Positions 24,216-33,180 of a stretch of 35,815 bases of DNA are shown here, piece after piece. A model generated the notes under the pieces. It was not told the origin of the DNA. It was given only the letters and a program-made list of their open reading frames with translations, and did not search any database. This stretch comes from Clostridium sp. Lineage in GTDB: Bacteria; Bacillota; Clostridia; Acetivibrionales; Acetivibrionaceae. Where the stretch lies: the NCBI GenBank assembly GCA_012517995.1, contig JAAYTS010000168.1, forward strand, positions 1 through 35,815. Reading direction: 5' to 3'. Position 1 is the stretch's first letter. Each line of letters opens with the position of its first letter. A program made the translations under genes and the position numbers.

Positions 24216-25122
24216 CTTGCTCAGCTAAAACACCAATATAATCTAAGGGATTTACAGGTATATCATTTTTAAGCATTACCAAATAAAGAGATGGATTTTT
24301 AAAATTGCCTGAATTGCCTACTTTCGCTATAACATCCCCTTTGCTAATATATTGACCTTTTTCCACTAACAACTCAGAACAGTTGAAGTAAATTATTCTT
24401 ACATCCTTTTTATGTTTTACTTCTATAAACATCCCCTTCTCTATATCCTTCCCAACTTCCAACACTTCCCCATTATAAGCTGCCCTTATAGGTGTCCCTG
24501 TTTCAGCTTCAATATTAATGCCTTCATGATACCCTTTAGAATCCTTTGACGAATCTATTTTTTCCCCAAAAAAGCAGGATATTGTTCCTCCTACAGGAAT
24601 GATAAATGAATATTCCTTGTTCTCTAAATGAAAATCCTTATAATCTCCATCACTCTCATCAACATTATAACTTATACTATCTACCATTTTTTCTTCTAAA
24701 AACTCTTCACCATACAAATCTCTTTCCTCTAAGCTTAGATTTTTATAATCATAGTTTGCAGCGCCATCATTTATAATATCATCCTTTATATTGTAGTCAT
24801 CCCCCTTATCATCTGATATTGCAATTTGTTTTTGATTTTCATCATCTATTTTTTGAATAAAAGTGTCCATTTTTTGAAAAAATCCCTTAATATCAATATT
24901 ATAAGTTAGTACATTTATTATTTTATTTTCAAAATAATTTGTAACAGGGCTGTTTATCCCCTTGATAATTGCTGCAAAAGCTATTATCAATATGCACAAA
25001 ATCACCTGCAATATAATCTTTTGAATTATATTGAAAGATTTTCTCTCATACTTTGACCTTTTAACTTTTCTTGTCCTTCTCCTATATTGCATTGACTGCC
25101 TAGGATATCTGTTTCTTATCAT
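24208..25122 (-). CDS. spoIVFA: SpoIVFA-like membrane protein with degenerate LytM/M23 domain
   Basis: 304 residues from ATG 25122 (MIRNRYPRQ), preferred to the GTG at 25134 because GGAAG sits at better spacing. Arg/Lys-rich cytoplasmic N-terminus, one membrane helix (ILQVILCILIIAFAAIIKGI), a long acidic extracellular linker (DDENQKQIAISDDKGDDYN) and a C-terminal LytM/M23 fold (IIPVGGTISCFFG, GYHEGINIEAETGTPIRAA). The zinc ligands are incomplete: HxxxD reads HEGIN and the final HxH reads SLYL, so it is not expected to be a peptidase. That matches SpoIVFA, which anchors and restrains SpoIVFB. It lies alone with spoIVFB after the mgsA terminator; I could not assign a mother-cell sigma promoter with confidence. 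Confidence 0.82.
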   Translation of the reverse strand: MIRNRYPRQSMQYRRRTRKVKRSKYERKSFNIIQKIILQVILCILIIAFAAIIKGINSPVTNYFENKIINVLTYNIDIKGFFQKMDTFIQKIDDENQKQIAISDDKGDDYNIKDDIINDGAANYDYKNLSLEERDLYGEEFLEEKMVDSISYNVDESDGDYKDFHLENKEYSFIIPVGGTISCFFGEKIDSSKDSKGYHEGINIEAETGTPIRAAYNGEVLEVGKDIEKGMFIEVKHKKDVRIIYFNCSELLVEKGQYISKGDVIAKVGNSGNFKNPSLYLVMLKNDIPVNPLDYIGVLAEQDV

Positions 25123-25210
25123 AATATCTTCCACTTGTATAGCACATCCTCATATAGTAAAAATTTGTACCACAGTAAATTATATTTTTTTGTTTTATGG
25201 AATATTACAA

Positions 25211-25237
25211 AAAAACCTCCTAATAAAAGAGGTTTTT
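25211..25237 (-). terminator. Terminator of the min-mgsA transcript
   Basis: AAAAACCTC pairs with GAGGTTTTT, with a T-run on both strands. It lies about 40 bp after the mgsA stop and separates it from the spoIVF pair. Confidence 0.88.
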
Positions 25238-25278
25238 GCGTTTATTTTTTATATGTTTTTTTTAAGTTAATTTATTTA

Positions 25279-25668
25279 TTAAATCAATTCTCTCCAATCC
25301 AAATCCCCTCTTTCCAGACCTTTTATTAGTATCTCGGCTGTCCCAAGGTTTGTGGCAAAGGGAATGTTGTTCATATCACATAATTTAAGCAGATAATTTA
25401 TATCTGGTTCGTGAGATTTTGCAGTCAAAGGGTCTCTGAAAAAAATAACAAGATCCAATTCATTGTAAGCAGCCCTTGCTCCTATTTGCTGCTCTCCCAT
25501 TAATCCAGGAAGGAATTTTTCTATTTTAAGACCTGCTGATTCAATGATTACGGCACCAGTAGTCCCAGTAGCAAAAAGATTATGCTCTTTAAGTATATTC
25601 TTATAGGCAATACAAAAAGACACCATTAATTCTTTTTTCTTATCATGAGCAATTAAAGCAATATTCAT
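25279..25668 (-). CDS. mgsA: Methylglyoxal synthase (short form, altered active-site loop)
   Basis: Family role: convert dihydroxyacetone phosphate to methylglyoxal plus phosphate. 129 residues, shorter than the 152-residue E. coli enzyme. Recognisable features: N-terminal [18 protein letters not shown] phosphate loop (34-38), and [14 protein letters not shown] with the His and downstream Asp of the active site. The loop that reads GGDQQ in characterised enzymes, and whose Asp is the catalytic base, reads LMGEQQIGA here, one residue shorter and with Glu for Asp. The C-terminal [11 protein letters not shown] is like other clostridial short forms. It follows minE by about 18 bp, with a weak GGAATG site. 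Activity should not be assumed. Confidence 0.88.
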   Translation of the reverse strand: MNIALIAHDKKKELMVSFCIAYKNILKEHNLFATGTTGAVIIESAGLKIEKFLPGLMGEQQIGARAAYNELDLVIFFRDPLTAKSHEPDINYLLKLCDMNNIPFATNLGTAEILIKGLERGDLDWRELI

Positions 25669-25686
25669 ATTATCATTCCAAACAGT

Positions 25687-25971
25687 CTATTTACCACTAT
25701 TTTTCACTTTCCTAATGGGTATATTAGCCACCAAAGCTGGAACAACTCCATCTCCTTCTTCTGCCCTTGTTCTAGTCATCTTAATGTCTAAAGCATTCTC
25801 ATCCACATCCATGTAATTTGAAATAACTTTAATTATTTCTCCTTTTACCATCTCTAAAAACTGAGGAGAAACGTTTGCCCTGTCATGGATTATCACCAAT
25901 TTAAGTCTCTCTTTGGCAAAATCTTTGGAATTTTTAGACTTGCCAAAAATCTTTGAAAAATCAAAAAACAT
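25687..25971 (-). CDS. minE: Cell division topological specificity factor MinE
   Basis: 94 residues. N-terminal membrane-targeting and anti-MinCD segment MFFDFSKIFGKSKNSKDFAKERLKLVIIHDR, then the topological-specificity domain (LEMVKGEIIKVISNYMDVDENALDIKMT). MinE stimulates MinD ATPase and drives pole-to-pole oscillation or equivalent removal of MinCD at midcell. Presence of MinE rather than DivIVA control fits many spore-forming Clostridia. GGAGGAGAATT precedes the ATG; 13 bp after minD, in the same transcript. Confidence 0.95.
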   Translation of the reverse strand: MFFDFSKIFGKSKNSKDFAKERLKLVIIHDRANVSPQFLEMVKGEIIKVISNYMDVDENALDIKMTRTRAEEGDGVVPALVANIPIRKVKNSGK

Positions 25972-25984
25972 AATTCTCCTCCTC

Positions 25985-26785
25985 TCAATTTGCCTTCAAA
26001 CCAAATAACTTCCTTATCTTAAATATAAAACCTTCTTCATTTTCTAAATTTAGCAGTGGAACATCCTGCCCCATTATTCTTTTTGTTATTGCCCTATACG
26101 CTTCCCCTGCAAGGGATTTGTTGTCGACTACTGCTGGTTCTCCCTTGTTTGTAGACACAATTATTTTTTCATCATCGGGAACAACGCCTATAAGGTCTAT
26201 TGCAAGAATATCTATAATATCGTCAATGGACATCATATCCCCACGTTTTACCATATCATGTCTAACTCTGTTGATGAGAAGTTTTGGATTTCTAACATCA
26301 TTAGCCTCTAAAAGACCTATAATCCTATCTGCATCTCTGACAGCTGAAACTTCTGGAGTTGTAACTACTATAGCCCTGCTTGCACCTGCAATTGCATTTT
26401 TAAATCCCTGTTCAATACCTGCAGGACAATCCACTAATATATAGTCAAATTCCTGTTTTAATTCTTCACACAGATTAAGCATTTGTTCGGGAGTTATGGC
26501 TGACTTATCCCTGGTTTGAGCTGCTGGTAAAAGAAATAAACCTGCATATCTTTTATCTTTTATTAATGCTTGTTTTAATCTGCATGTACCTTCAACAACG
26601 TCTACAATGTCATACACTATCCTATTTTCAAGTCCCATTACCACATCTAGATTTCTAAGTCCTATATCAGTATCAAGTAAAACTACCTTTTTACCTTCTA
26701 ATGCTAAACCTGTTCCAATATTAGCAGTGGAAGTTGTTTTTCCTACTCCGCCTTTTCCTGAAGTTATTACTATAACCTCTCCCAT
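25985..26785 (-). CDS. minD: Septum site-determining ATPase MinD
   Basis: 266 residues. Deviant Walker A VITSGKGGVGKTTSTANIG at the N-terminus with the signature Lys, IGLRNLDVVMGLENR switch I, DYILVDCPAGIE as Walker B, and the C-terminal amphipathic membrane-targeting helix (FIFKIRKLFGLKAN). MinD dimerises on ATP, binds the membrane and recruits MinC. ATG follows GGGAGGTAAAC. It has its own promoter 125-150 bp upstream in the 238-bp gap after minC, so MinD and MinE can be expressed separately from MinC. Confidence 0.97.
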   Translation of the reverse strand: MGEVIVITSGKGGVGKTTSTANIGTGLALEGKKVVLLDTDIGLRNLDVVMGLENRIVYDIVDVVEGTCRLKQALIKDKRYAGLFLLPAAQTRDKSAITPEQMLNLCEELKQEFDYILVDCPAGIEQGFKNAIAGASRAIVVTTPEVSAVRDADRIIGLLEANDVRNPKLLINRVRHDMVKRGDMMSIDDIIDILAIDLIGVVPDDEKIIVSTNKGEPAVVDNKSLAGEAYRAITKRIMGQDVPLLNLENEEGFIFKIRKLFGLKAN

Positions 26786-26909
26786 TTATGTTTACCTCCC
26801 AACATGTAATCAATTAAGAATGTTAAAAACAAAAGATACTGTGCATAAAATATTTAAAGAATAATACTTTTATTTATTTTTCAGAAAATTTTTATAAACC
26901 CTCAACTAA

Positions 26910-26938
26910 ACTATATATTTCTTTTAGCAATTTGTCAA
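26910..26938 (-). promoter_or_regulatory. Sigma-A promoter of minD-minE-mgsA
   Basis: TTGACA, 17-bp spacer, TATAGT on the - strand in the 238-bp gap between minC and minD, with a leader of about 120 nt. Confidence 0.75.
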
Positions 26939-27023
26939 TTACACATTTATCATTTTAAGACGAAAATTTAAAATTTTACATTTTAATGAATTCATGTAAT
27001 TTTTTGTCGTGTTTTAAAATGTT

Positions 27024-27722
27024 TTAACCTTTAGAAGGCAGATACCTGTCAATATATACAAAATTATCTTTTATATAAGCCATTTCAGGTATAAATTGAC
27101 TTTCTGCTTGTTTATCATCTGGTGAACGAGTAATTACATCAGCTATTCTTAACTGGGTTGGATACAAATTCAGTGCAGCAACTATTGCCTCCTTGTTGCC
27201 ATTATAGCCTGCATGAACAATTCCCCTTAAAGAACCCATCACCACTACATTGCCTGCAGCAATCACTTCCCCTCCGGGATTTACATCTCCTATAACCACT
27301 ATGTTACCGTCAAAACGCAACAACTGCCCTGAACGAACTGTGCCCTTATGAAATTTTGTAATTCCCTCTTCTATACCTTTAAAGTAAAAATTGCTCATCT
27401 TTATTATTGGATGTGGCTTTGGAGCAGTTTCTTTTTTTACTTTCACTGGTATCTGGGTATCTTTTTCAAAACTTTTAATTTTTGCACCACTCTTGTTTTT
27501 CAAAATTTCAAATATTTTGTTTTCTTCTTCTTCTGAAAGTTTTTTCCCCCTATATTTCACTTTAAGATTAGCGCCTTTAAAAAATCTTTCGTTAGAGGAA
27601 ATTTTTTCCTCCATTTCCTCTAAAATGGTTTCAAAATCCACTTCTTCTTTCATAATTACAATCAAACTATCTAGTGAACCCTTGAAAACTATGCTATTAT
27701 TCCTCATATTTACTTCCTCCAT
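27024..27722 (-). CDS. minC: Septum site-determining protein MinC
   Basis: Inhibits FtsZ polymerisation when delivered by MinD. An N-terminal MinC_N domain (NNSIVFKGSLDSLIVIMKEEVDFETI), a Lys/Pro linker near 95-105, and the C-terminal beta-helix (GTVRSGQLLRFDGNIVVIGDVNPGGEVIAAGNVVVMGSLRG). The start is uncertain: a 14-bp tandem duplication gives two good ribosome-binding sites, leading to ATG 27722 (MEEVNMRNN, used here) or ATG 27707 (MRNNSIVFKG, closer to typical MinC). The track start at 27749 is unlikely. The gene follows pbp2 by about 36 bp and ends the mre-pbp2 transcript. Confidence 0.94.
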   Translation of the reverse strand: MEEVNMRNNSIVFKGSLDSLIVIMKEEVDFETILEEMEEKISSNERFFKGANLKVKYRGKKLSEEEENKIFEILKNKSGAKIKSFEKDTQIPVKVKKETAPKPHPIIKMSNFYFKGIEEGITKFHKGTVRSGQLLRFDGNIVVIGDVNPGGEVIAAGNVVVMGSLRGIVHAGYNGNKEAIVAALNLYPTQLRIADVITRSPDDKQAESQFIPEMAYIKDNFVYIDRYLPSKG

Positions 27723-27736
27723 TTTACTTCCTCCAT
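27709..27736 (-). repeat. Tandem 14-bp duplication carrying the minC ribosome-binding site and start codon
   Basis: ATGGAGGAAGTAAA occurs twice head-to-tail with no mismatch. Each copy supplies an ATG and a GGAGG; the GGAGG of the first copy serves ATG 27722 and that of the second serves ATG 27707. Confidence 0.9.
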
Positions 27737-27758
27737 AATAAAATAACATAAAATTAAT

Positions 27759-29882
27759 TTATCGTGTAAATCTAATTTTATCTGTGGTTATACTATCTTC
27801 TGGCAAAATATTGCTGTTGGTGCCAAAATATTCCCTTAATACATCAACTCCAACTGGAACTGCATTAGAACCCCATACTCCTTTTTCTATAACCACTGCA
27901 ACTGCAATTTCAGGATCATCTGCTGGTGCATATGCAATAAATAAAGCATTTGACGTACCTGTACCTGTTTCGGGAGTACCGGTTTTTCCAGCTACAGTTA
28001 TACCCTCTGGAAAATCAGTAAAATAACTGTATGCCGTACCATAAGTCTCATTTATAACCGCCTTTAAACTTTCATTTATATAATCCATTGTTCCTTCAGA
28101 TAAAGGCAGTTCTTCATATTCTATATTTGTCTGTCTCACTATTGAACCATCATGCTTTCTTACTTCCTTTATTATGTGAGGGGAATATCTCTTGCCACCA
28201 TTAGCTAAAGTACTGGTAAAGTTTGCAATCTGCAGTGGTGTAAAGAGATTATCAAACTGACCTATTGCAACTTGTGCAGTATCCGCAGGTCTCCACTCAT
28301 CATTTCTTAGCTCTCTTTTAGTTTCCTTATTTGCTCTTTTACCAGCAGCTTCCCACTGCAGTTCTATTCCAGTACGTTCACCTAATCCAAAATGTTTTGC
28401 CCAATTATCAATAATATCTATACCTGTATCAACTCCAAGTTCGTGGAAGTAAATGTTACAGGAAGTTCCCATAGCCTTTATTAAATTCTGTCTTCCATGT
28501 GATACTCTATAGTTTCTATAGCTAAGACACTCAAAATTCCATCCACCTATATTATGTCTTCCTCTGCAGGTGATGTTATCTTTACCTACTGAAATTTTAC
28601 CTGCTTCAATACCTGCAATTGCAGTAATAGGTTTATATACAGATCCTGGAGCATATAGTCCCTGTATAGCCCTGTTAATTAGGGGTCTGGCAGTATTATC
28701 CGGATCATTAAGCTCTAAACGTGCCTGCTGTGCTTCTTTACTGTTTGACAAAAACACATTTGGGTCATAAGCGGGATAACTGGCCATAACAAGCACTTCA
28801 CCAGTTCTAACATCAATAGCAACCACCGAACCTGCTTCTGCGTCACCTGAATACTTTTCAGGTTCCTCCTCCGCTAAAGCATTAATTCTGTTTATATTTC
28901 TCTCTAAAGATTCCATTGCAACCTTTTGCAAACGGGAATCTATTGTAAGAACAATATCATTTCCTGGAACTGCAGGATTACTGCTAAGCTCCCTGGTAAG
29001 TCTTCCTTTTGTATCAACTTCAACTCTTTTTTGACCATTAATTCCCCTTAAATCTTTTTCCGCTGAAAGTTCTATTCCTGTCTTTCCTAACATATCATTT
29101 AATTTATAACCTTCACCTTTAAGGCTTTCATATTCCTCCTGATTTATAATGCCAATATACCCTAATACATGAGCAACAGAACCTGCATCAATGTATCTTC
29201 TTTGAGGAACACTGTCAATAATTACCCCTGGAAATTCAAAATGTCTTTCCTCAAGCTGTGCCACCGTTTCCATACTGACGTCCTTTGCAATCAATACAGG
29301 ATTTGAAGGACTATATTTTATAAGCATATCATATCTAATTGTCATTATTTTGTAAGCTTCTTCATCAGTATATTTTTCATCAATTGAAAACTTTTCCTCA
29401 CGAAAATATTTAAAAACATCTTCCGGGGTTTTTAGCTTCTCTATATCCTTTTCTTTAATAACCATTTCACTTTTCCACTTTTCAAGGGCCTCTTCTGACT
29501 TTGTCAAACTAGGTCCAAACCCAATAGGGTCAAATGTAAGATAGTTTTCAAGATTTTTTTCATATGCACCATTATTATATTCTTCAAATACATTTATAAG
29601 CTTTAAAAGCATTTCATTGTATTCTGGTGTTTTCAAGCCTGTTGCTGCCAGATTCACATTATGTGCAGTTCTATTCACCGCTATTGGAAGTCCATTTCTA
29701 TCAACAATATTTCCCCTTGGAGCAATTGTCTCTCTCTCGCTAATAATTCTTCTTTTGGACTTTTGTGCAAACTCTTTTCCGCGGACTATTTGAAGATTTA
29801 CCAATTGAAATATAATTGCTGTAAAAGCTAATAAAAAACCTACAACTATAACTATATATCTCTGACTTTTTTTCTCTTTCAA
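27759..29882 (-). CDS. mrdA: Penicillin-binding protein 2 (elongasome transpeptidase)
   Basis: Class B PBP that crosslinks lateral-wall peptidoglycan with the Rod complex. 707 residues from TTG 29882 (MKEKKSQRY), since GAGGGGG lies at proper spacing for it and too close to the GTG of the track. One N-terminal membrane anchor (YIVIVVGFLLAFTAIIFQLV), the dimerisation/pedestal domain with ERETIAPRGNIVDRNG and YIDAGSVAHVLGYIG, then the transpeptidase: SVYK (about 414-417), SCN (about 474-476) and KTGTPETG. The gene order mreBCD-pbp2-minC supports PBP2 rather than a FtsI-type PBP. The expected rodA is not adjacent. Confidence 0.95.
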   Translation of the reverse strand: MKEKKSQRYIVIVVGFLLAFTAIIFQLVNLQIVRGKEFAQKSKRRIISERETIAPRGNIVDRNGLPIAVNRTAHNVNLAATGLKTPEYNEMLLKLINVFEEYNNGAYEKNLENYLTFDPIGFGPSLTKSEEALEKWKSEMVIKEKDIEKLKTPEDVFKYFREEKFSIDEKYTDEEAYKIMTIRYDMLIKYSPSNPVLIAKDVSMETVAQLEERHFEFPGVIIDSVPQRRYIDAGSVAHVLGYIGIINQEEYESLKGEGYKLNDMLGKTGIELSAEKDLRGINGQKRVEVDTKGRLTRELSSNPAVPGNDIVLTIDSRLQKVAMESLERNINRINALAEEEPEKYSGDAEAGSVVAIDVRTGEVLVMASYPAYDPNVFLSNSKEAQQARLELNDPDNTARPLINRAIQGLYAPGSVYKPITAIAGIEAGKISVGKDNITCRGRHNIGGWNFECLSYRNYRVSHGRQNLIKAMGTSCNIYFHELGVDTGIDIIDNWAKHFGLGERTGIELQWEAAGKRANKETKRELRNDEWRPADTAQVAIGQFDNLFTPLQIANFTSTLANGGKRYSPHIIKEVRKHDGSIVRQTNIEYEELPLSEGTMDYINESLKAVINETYGTAYSYFTDFPEGITVAGKTGTPETGTGTSNALFIAYAPADDPEIAVAVVIEKGVWGSNAVPVGVDVLREYFGTNSNILPEDSITTDKIRFTR

Positions 29883-29924
29883 AACCACACCCCCTCAGTC
29901 TGTTTCACCGGGATATTTTTATCA

Positions 29925-30440
29925 TTAGTACTTTCTGGATAATTTTTTAGAAGCTTCAAATTTCTCGTTAATTTTATAAACTATTATATAAATAAATATT
30001 GAAACAATTCCGTTATACAAAGCTAAAGGCAAAATTACATGCCTTAATGGATAGAACAAGTCCAAGCTGTTTCGGAAAATTGTATGAAGAAAATATACGC
30101 TATATTCGTAAGCCAATGTAGAGACAAGTACAAAAAAAACAACTGCAAAAATATTTTCCTTGTACAATCTTTTATTTAAAGAACCTACACAAAACCCAAG
30201 ATATAAGCCTAGTAAAGCATAAAATCCAATAACTCTGCCAGAAATCATATCATGTATCAGCCCACTGAAAAATCCAACTATTGCTCCCTCAACATTATTC
30301 CCTAAAAAGGCTACAATCACAATTAGTACCATTAATAAGTTTGGTTTTACATTAAATACCTTTAAATAATCCAACACTGTTGATTGTAATAACGCAAATA
30401 TAACCATCATCAAAGCATATCCTGTTATTTTTACCCTCAT
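29925..30440 (-). CDS. mreD: Rod shape-determining protein MreD
   Basis: 171 residues from ATG 30440 (MRVKITGYALMM), with GGAG 7 nt upstream; the track TTG at 30443 is one codon earlier. A small polytopic membrane protein with about five hydrophobic segments, including KPNLLMVLIVIVAFLGN and the family pattern GxxxGLIHDMISGRVIGFYAL. MreD is an inner-membrane component of the Rod complex with no catalytic role known. Between mreC and pbp2 with short gaps, in the expected order. Confidence 0.92.
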   Translation of the reverse strand: MRVKITGYALMMVIFALLQSTVLDYLKVFNVKPNLLMVLIVIVAFLGNNVEGAIVGFFSGLIHDMISGRVIGFYALLGLYLGFCVGSLNKRLYKENIFAVVFFVLVSTLAYEYSVYFLHTIFRNSLDLFYPLRHVILPLALYNGIVSIFIYIIVYKINEKFEASKKLSRKY

Positions 30441-30469
30441 CAACTCTCTCCACCTTTGACACCCTTAAA

Positions 30470-31297
30470 TTAGTACTTTCTCTTTAATACATATACCTCT
30501 TCAAGTCTTTTAAAATCAACAGCTGGTTCAATTATTGCATATCTGTTTAATTCATTATTTATCTGCCTTACTTCTTTTACCTCTCCTATTACTATTCCTT
30601 TAGGATAAATTCCTCCTAATCCGGAAGTTTCAATTGTATCTCCTACAGATATATCAATATGTGGTTCAATGTATTCAATTCTACAAAGACCATCATCTTT
30701 AAGCTTTAAATCCCCTTTTACTATAACCAAATCCCTTGTCCTGACTATACGGGCACTCACTGTACTGTCAACATCAATAATAGAAATAACTTTTGATGAC
30801 ATTATATCCGTTGACATTACCCTGCCTACCAAAGCATTTTGAGTTATCACAACATCACTCTCTGATACACCATCTTTACTACCTGCATTAATGGTAAAAA
30901 CATTAAACCAATTACCTGCATCCCTTGCTATTATATTTGCTCCACAAAATTCAAAATCGCTAAACTGTTCTTTAATATTCAATGCCTCTTTCAGTTCTTC
31001 ATTTTGTTCACGAAAAGATTCAAGTTTCCTAATTTCATCCTCTAGCAGTTCAACACGCTCTTTTAACTCTTCATTTTCTTCTCTTAGAGCACTTACATCT
31101 CCAAAGTAACCCGTAAACTCATCAATTTTGTCAGCAGTATAACTGGTAAATTGCTGCAATGGAGACATAACAAAATTAAATGCACTTGCCAGATAATTTA
31201 ACTTGCTATTTTTTCGCGAAGATATACCTATAACAATTAAAATAACAATTGTTATAAGCAATAGTAAAAATAATTTTTTTTTAAATAATTTTTTCAA
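30470..31297 (-). CDS. mreC: Rod shape-determining protein MreC
   Basis: 275 residues: short basic start, one membrane anchor (LFLLLLITIVILIVIGI), a coiled coil at about 68-108 (ALREENEELKERVELLEDEIRKLES), then the periplasm-facing beta domain (ARDAGNWFNVFTINAGSKDGV, GRVMSTDIMSSKVISIID, TSGLGGIYPKGIVIGEV). MreC activates PBP2 and links it to MreB. The start is TTG with a run of six G 7 nt upstream, as usual for this genome's use of TTG. It follows mreB by about 12 bp. Confidence 0.95.
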   Translation of the reverse strand: MKKLFKKKLFLLLLITIVILIVIGISSRKNSKLNYLASAFNFVMSPLQQFTSYTADKIDEFTGYFGDVSALREENEELKERVELLEDEIRKLESFREQNEELKEALNIKEQFSDFEFCGANIIARDAGNWFNVFTINAGSKDGVSESDVVITQNALVGRVMSTDIMSSKVISIIDVDSTVSARIVRTRDLVIVKGDLKLKDDGLCRIEYIEPHIDISVGDTIETSGLGGIYPKGIVIGEVKEVRQINNELNRYAIIEPAVDFKRLEEVYVLKRKY

Positions 31298-31309
31298 GAG
31301 GTTTCCCCC

Positions 31310-32332
31310 CTATCTAATTTTCTTTGGAGGAATAAGCAATTTCCGCAATGTTTCTATTTCATCTACTACTCTTCCCGTACCAAGAACAACGCAGTCTAAA
31401 GGATTTTTTGCAACTGAAACAGGCATACCTGTTTCGCCTCTGATTAATCTGTCTAACCCGCTTAGAAGCGCCCCTCCTCCTGTAAGTACAATACCTTTGT
31501 CCATAATATCAGCAGCCAACTCAGGTGGTGTTTTTTCAAGAGTGTATTTTATTGCATCAACTATTGAATTTATAGGTTCTTTTAAAGCTTCTGCAATTTC
31601 TGTAGATGTAATCATTATGTTTTTAGGAAGCCCTGTAATCAAGTCCCTTCCTCTTATTTCCATAGCTTCTTCTTTAGGTCTTAAATAAGCTGCTCCTATT
31701 TTTACCTTTATTTCTTCTGCTGTCCTTTCACCTATCATTAAATTATATTCTTTTTTTACGTAACTCACAATAGATTCATCAAATTCATCACCAGCAACTC
31801 TTAAAGATTTGCTGGTAACAATACCTCCAAGGGAAATTACAGCTACTTCACTGGTTCCTCCTCCAATATCCACCACCATGCTTCCAGATGGTTCTTCAAC
31901 AGGAAGGTCGGCTCCAATTGCCGCAGCCATTGGCTCTTCAATTAAAAATGCCTCTTTTGCCCCTGCATTAGTAGATGCCTCTTCCACTGCTCTCTTTTCA
32001 ACTTCTGTAACGCCTGATGGAACACATATAACCACCCGAGGTTTTCCAAACATCCCTCTGGACATTGCTTTTCCTATAAAATATTTAAGCATACTCTGGG
32101 TTACTTCAAAATCTGCTATAACACCATCTTTCATAGGTCTTATTGCAACTATATCCCCTGGAGTCCTGCCTATCATTTTTTTGGCTGTATCACCAACTGC
32201 AAGTACTTCTCTGGTTCTTTTATTTATAGCAACCACTGAAGGCTCTCTTACAACAATTCCTTTACCTTTTACCTGCACCAATGTATTTGCGGTACCTAAA
32301 TCTATTCCAACATCTCTTGAAAATATACCCAT
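31310..32332 (-). CDS. mreB: Rod shape-determining actin homologue MreB
   Basis: 340 residues from ATG 32332 ([13 protein letters not shown]), with AAGGAG upstream; the track adds ten residues without a site. Actin-fold nucleotide motifs: [12 protein letters not shown] (phosphate 1), [14 protein letters not shown] (phosphate 2) and [14 protein letters not shown] (adenosine). It ends with [11 protein letters not shown]. Membrane-associated filaments guide the Rod complex. It follows maf by about 30 bp, in an operon with mreCD, pbp2 and minC. Confidence 0.97.
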   Translation of the reverse strand: MGIFSRDVGIDLGTANTLVQVKGKGIVVREPSVVAINKRTREVLAVGDTAKKMIGRTPGDIVAIRPMKDGVIADFEVTQSMLKYFIGKAMSRGMFGKPRVVICVPSGVTEVEKRAVEEASTNAGAKEAFLIEEPMAAAIGADLPVEEPSGSMVVDIGGGTSEVAVISLGGIVTSKSLRVAGDEFDESIVSYVKKEYNLMIGERTAEEIKVKIGAAYLRPKEEAMEIRGRDLITGLPKNIMITSTEIAEALKEPINSIVDAIKYTLEKTPPELAADIMDKGIVLTGGGALLSGLDRLIRGETGMPVSVAKNPLDCVVLGTGRVVDEIETLRKLLIPPKKIR

Positions 32333-32362
32333 ATTTTTATTCTCCTTCCATGCTATTAACAA

Positions 32363-32956
32363 TTATACTATAGAAACTCCAAATTTTCTTAATAAAGTAT
32401 CTAGCTTTGCTAAAGGCAATCCCACAACATTAAAATAACAACCATTAATTTTCTCTACAAATATTGAACCCAGACCTTGAATTCCATATGCACCAGCTTT
32501 ATCAAGGGGTTCTTTTGTATCAATATATGCCTTTATAGTACTATCAGTAAGTTCCTTCATTTTTACATCTGTTATCTCAAAATCACTTATTCCCTTCATA
32601 GTAGCAGCGTCAATGACAGCAATTCCAGTTAAAACCTTATGCCAGGATCCCTGAATATGCTTTAGCATTTCGAAAGCTTCCTGGCTATTTTGCGGTTTTC
32701 CTAAAATTCTTTCTTTTTTAACTATAGTATCTGCTCCAATAACAAGGCATTTTTCATCCCTTTGGAAGTTTTTGGATATATTTTTTGCTACAAAATGTGC
32801 TTTTTCATATGCTAAAAACTTTACCAGCTGGGATGCTTCTAAATTTATGCCGTCAGTTTCATCAATATCAGGCTCTATAACCTCAAAATTTAAACCAATT
32901 TGAGTCAAAAGCTGAGACCTTCTAGGTGATGAAGACGCTAACACTATTTTTATCAT
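32363..32956 (-). CDS. maf: Maf-family nucleotide pyrophosphatase
   Basis: 197 residues from ATG 32956, five bases after GAGG (the GTG at 32962 in the track is inside the ribosome-binding site). Signatures: LASSSPRRSQLL at the N-terminus, DIDET, CLVIGADTIV, GKPQNSQEAFEML, and YGIQGLGSIFVEKINGCYFNVVGLPL. Maf proteins hydrolyse dTTP, UTP and modified pyrimidine triphosphates, and overexpression blocks septation in Bacillus. Maf directly before mreB is a conserved Firmicute arrangement. It is the first gene of the mre transcript. Confidence 0.95.
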   Translation of the reverse strand: MIKIVLASSSPRRSQLLTQIGLNFEVIEPDIDETDGINLEASQLVKFLAYEKAHFVAKNISKNFQRDEKCLVIGADTIVKKERILGKPQNSQEAFEMLKHIQGSWHKVLTGIAVIDAATMKGISDFEITDVKMKELTDSTIKAYIDTKEPLDKAGAYGIQGLGSIFVEKINGCYFNVVGLPLAKLDTLLRKFGVSIV

Positions 32957-33098
32957 AATCACCTCATATTAATTGCTAAAAATATAATATATTTATATAT
33001 ATTTTTTATTTAACCCCTAATAAATATAAGGAAATATAAACTGAGTTATTTTTTATAACATATTTTTTAAATACATATTATAAACCGACACATATACT

Positions 33099-33128
33099 AT
33101 TATAATCACACAAACTGTCCTATTTCAA
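33099..33128 (-). promoter_or_regulatory. Candidate promoter of the maf-mre-pbp2-minC operon
   Basis: TTGAAA, 18-bp spacer, TATAAT on the - strand, about 140 bp upstream of maf. The 218-bp gap (32963-33180) is otherwise AT-rich without a hairpin or ORF I would defend. Confidence 0.5.
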
Positions 33129-33180
33129 CAAAATTTGAATTTAAATGTTGTTATTTTTTTATTACAGATATTTATCTTTA

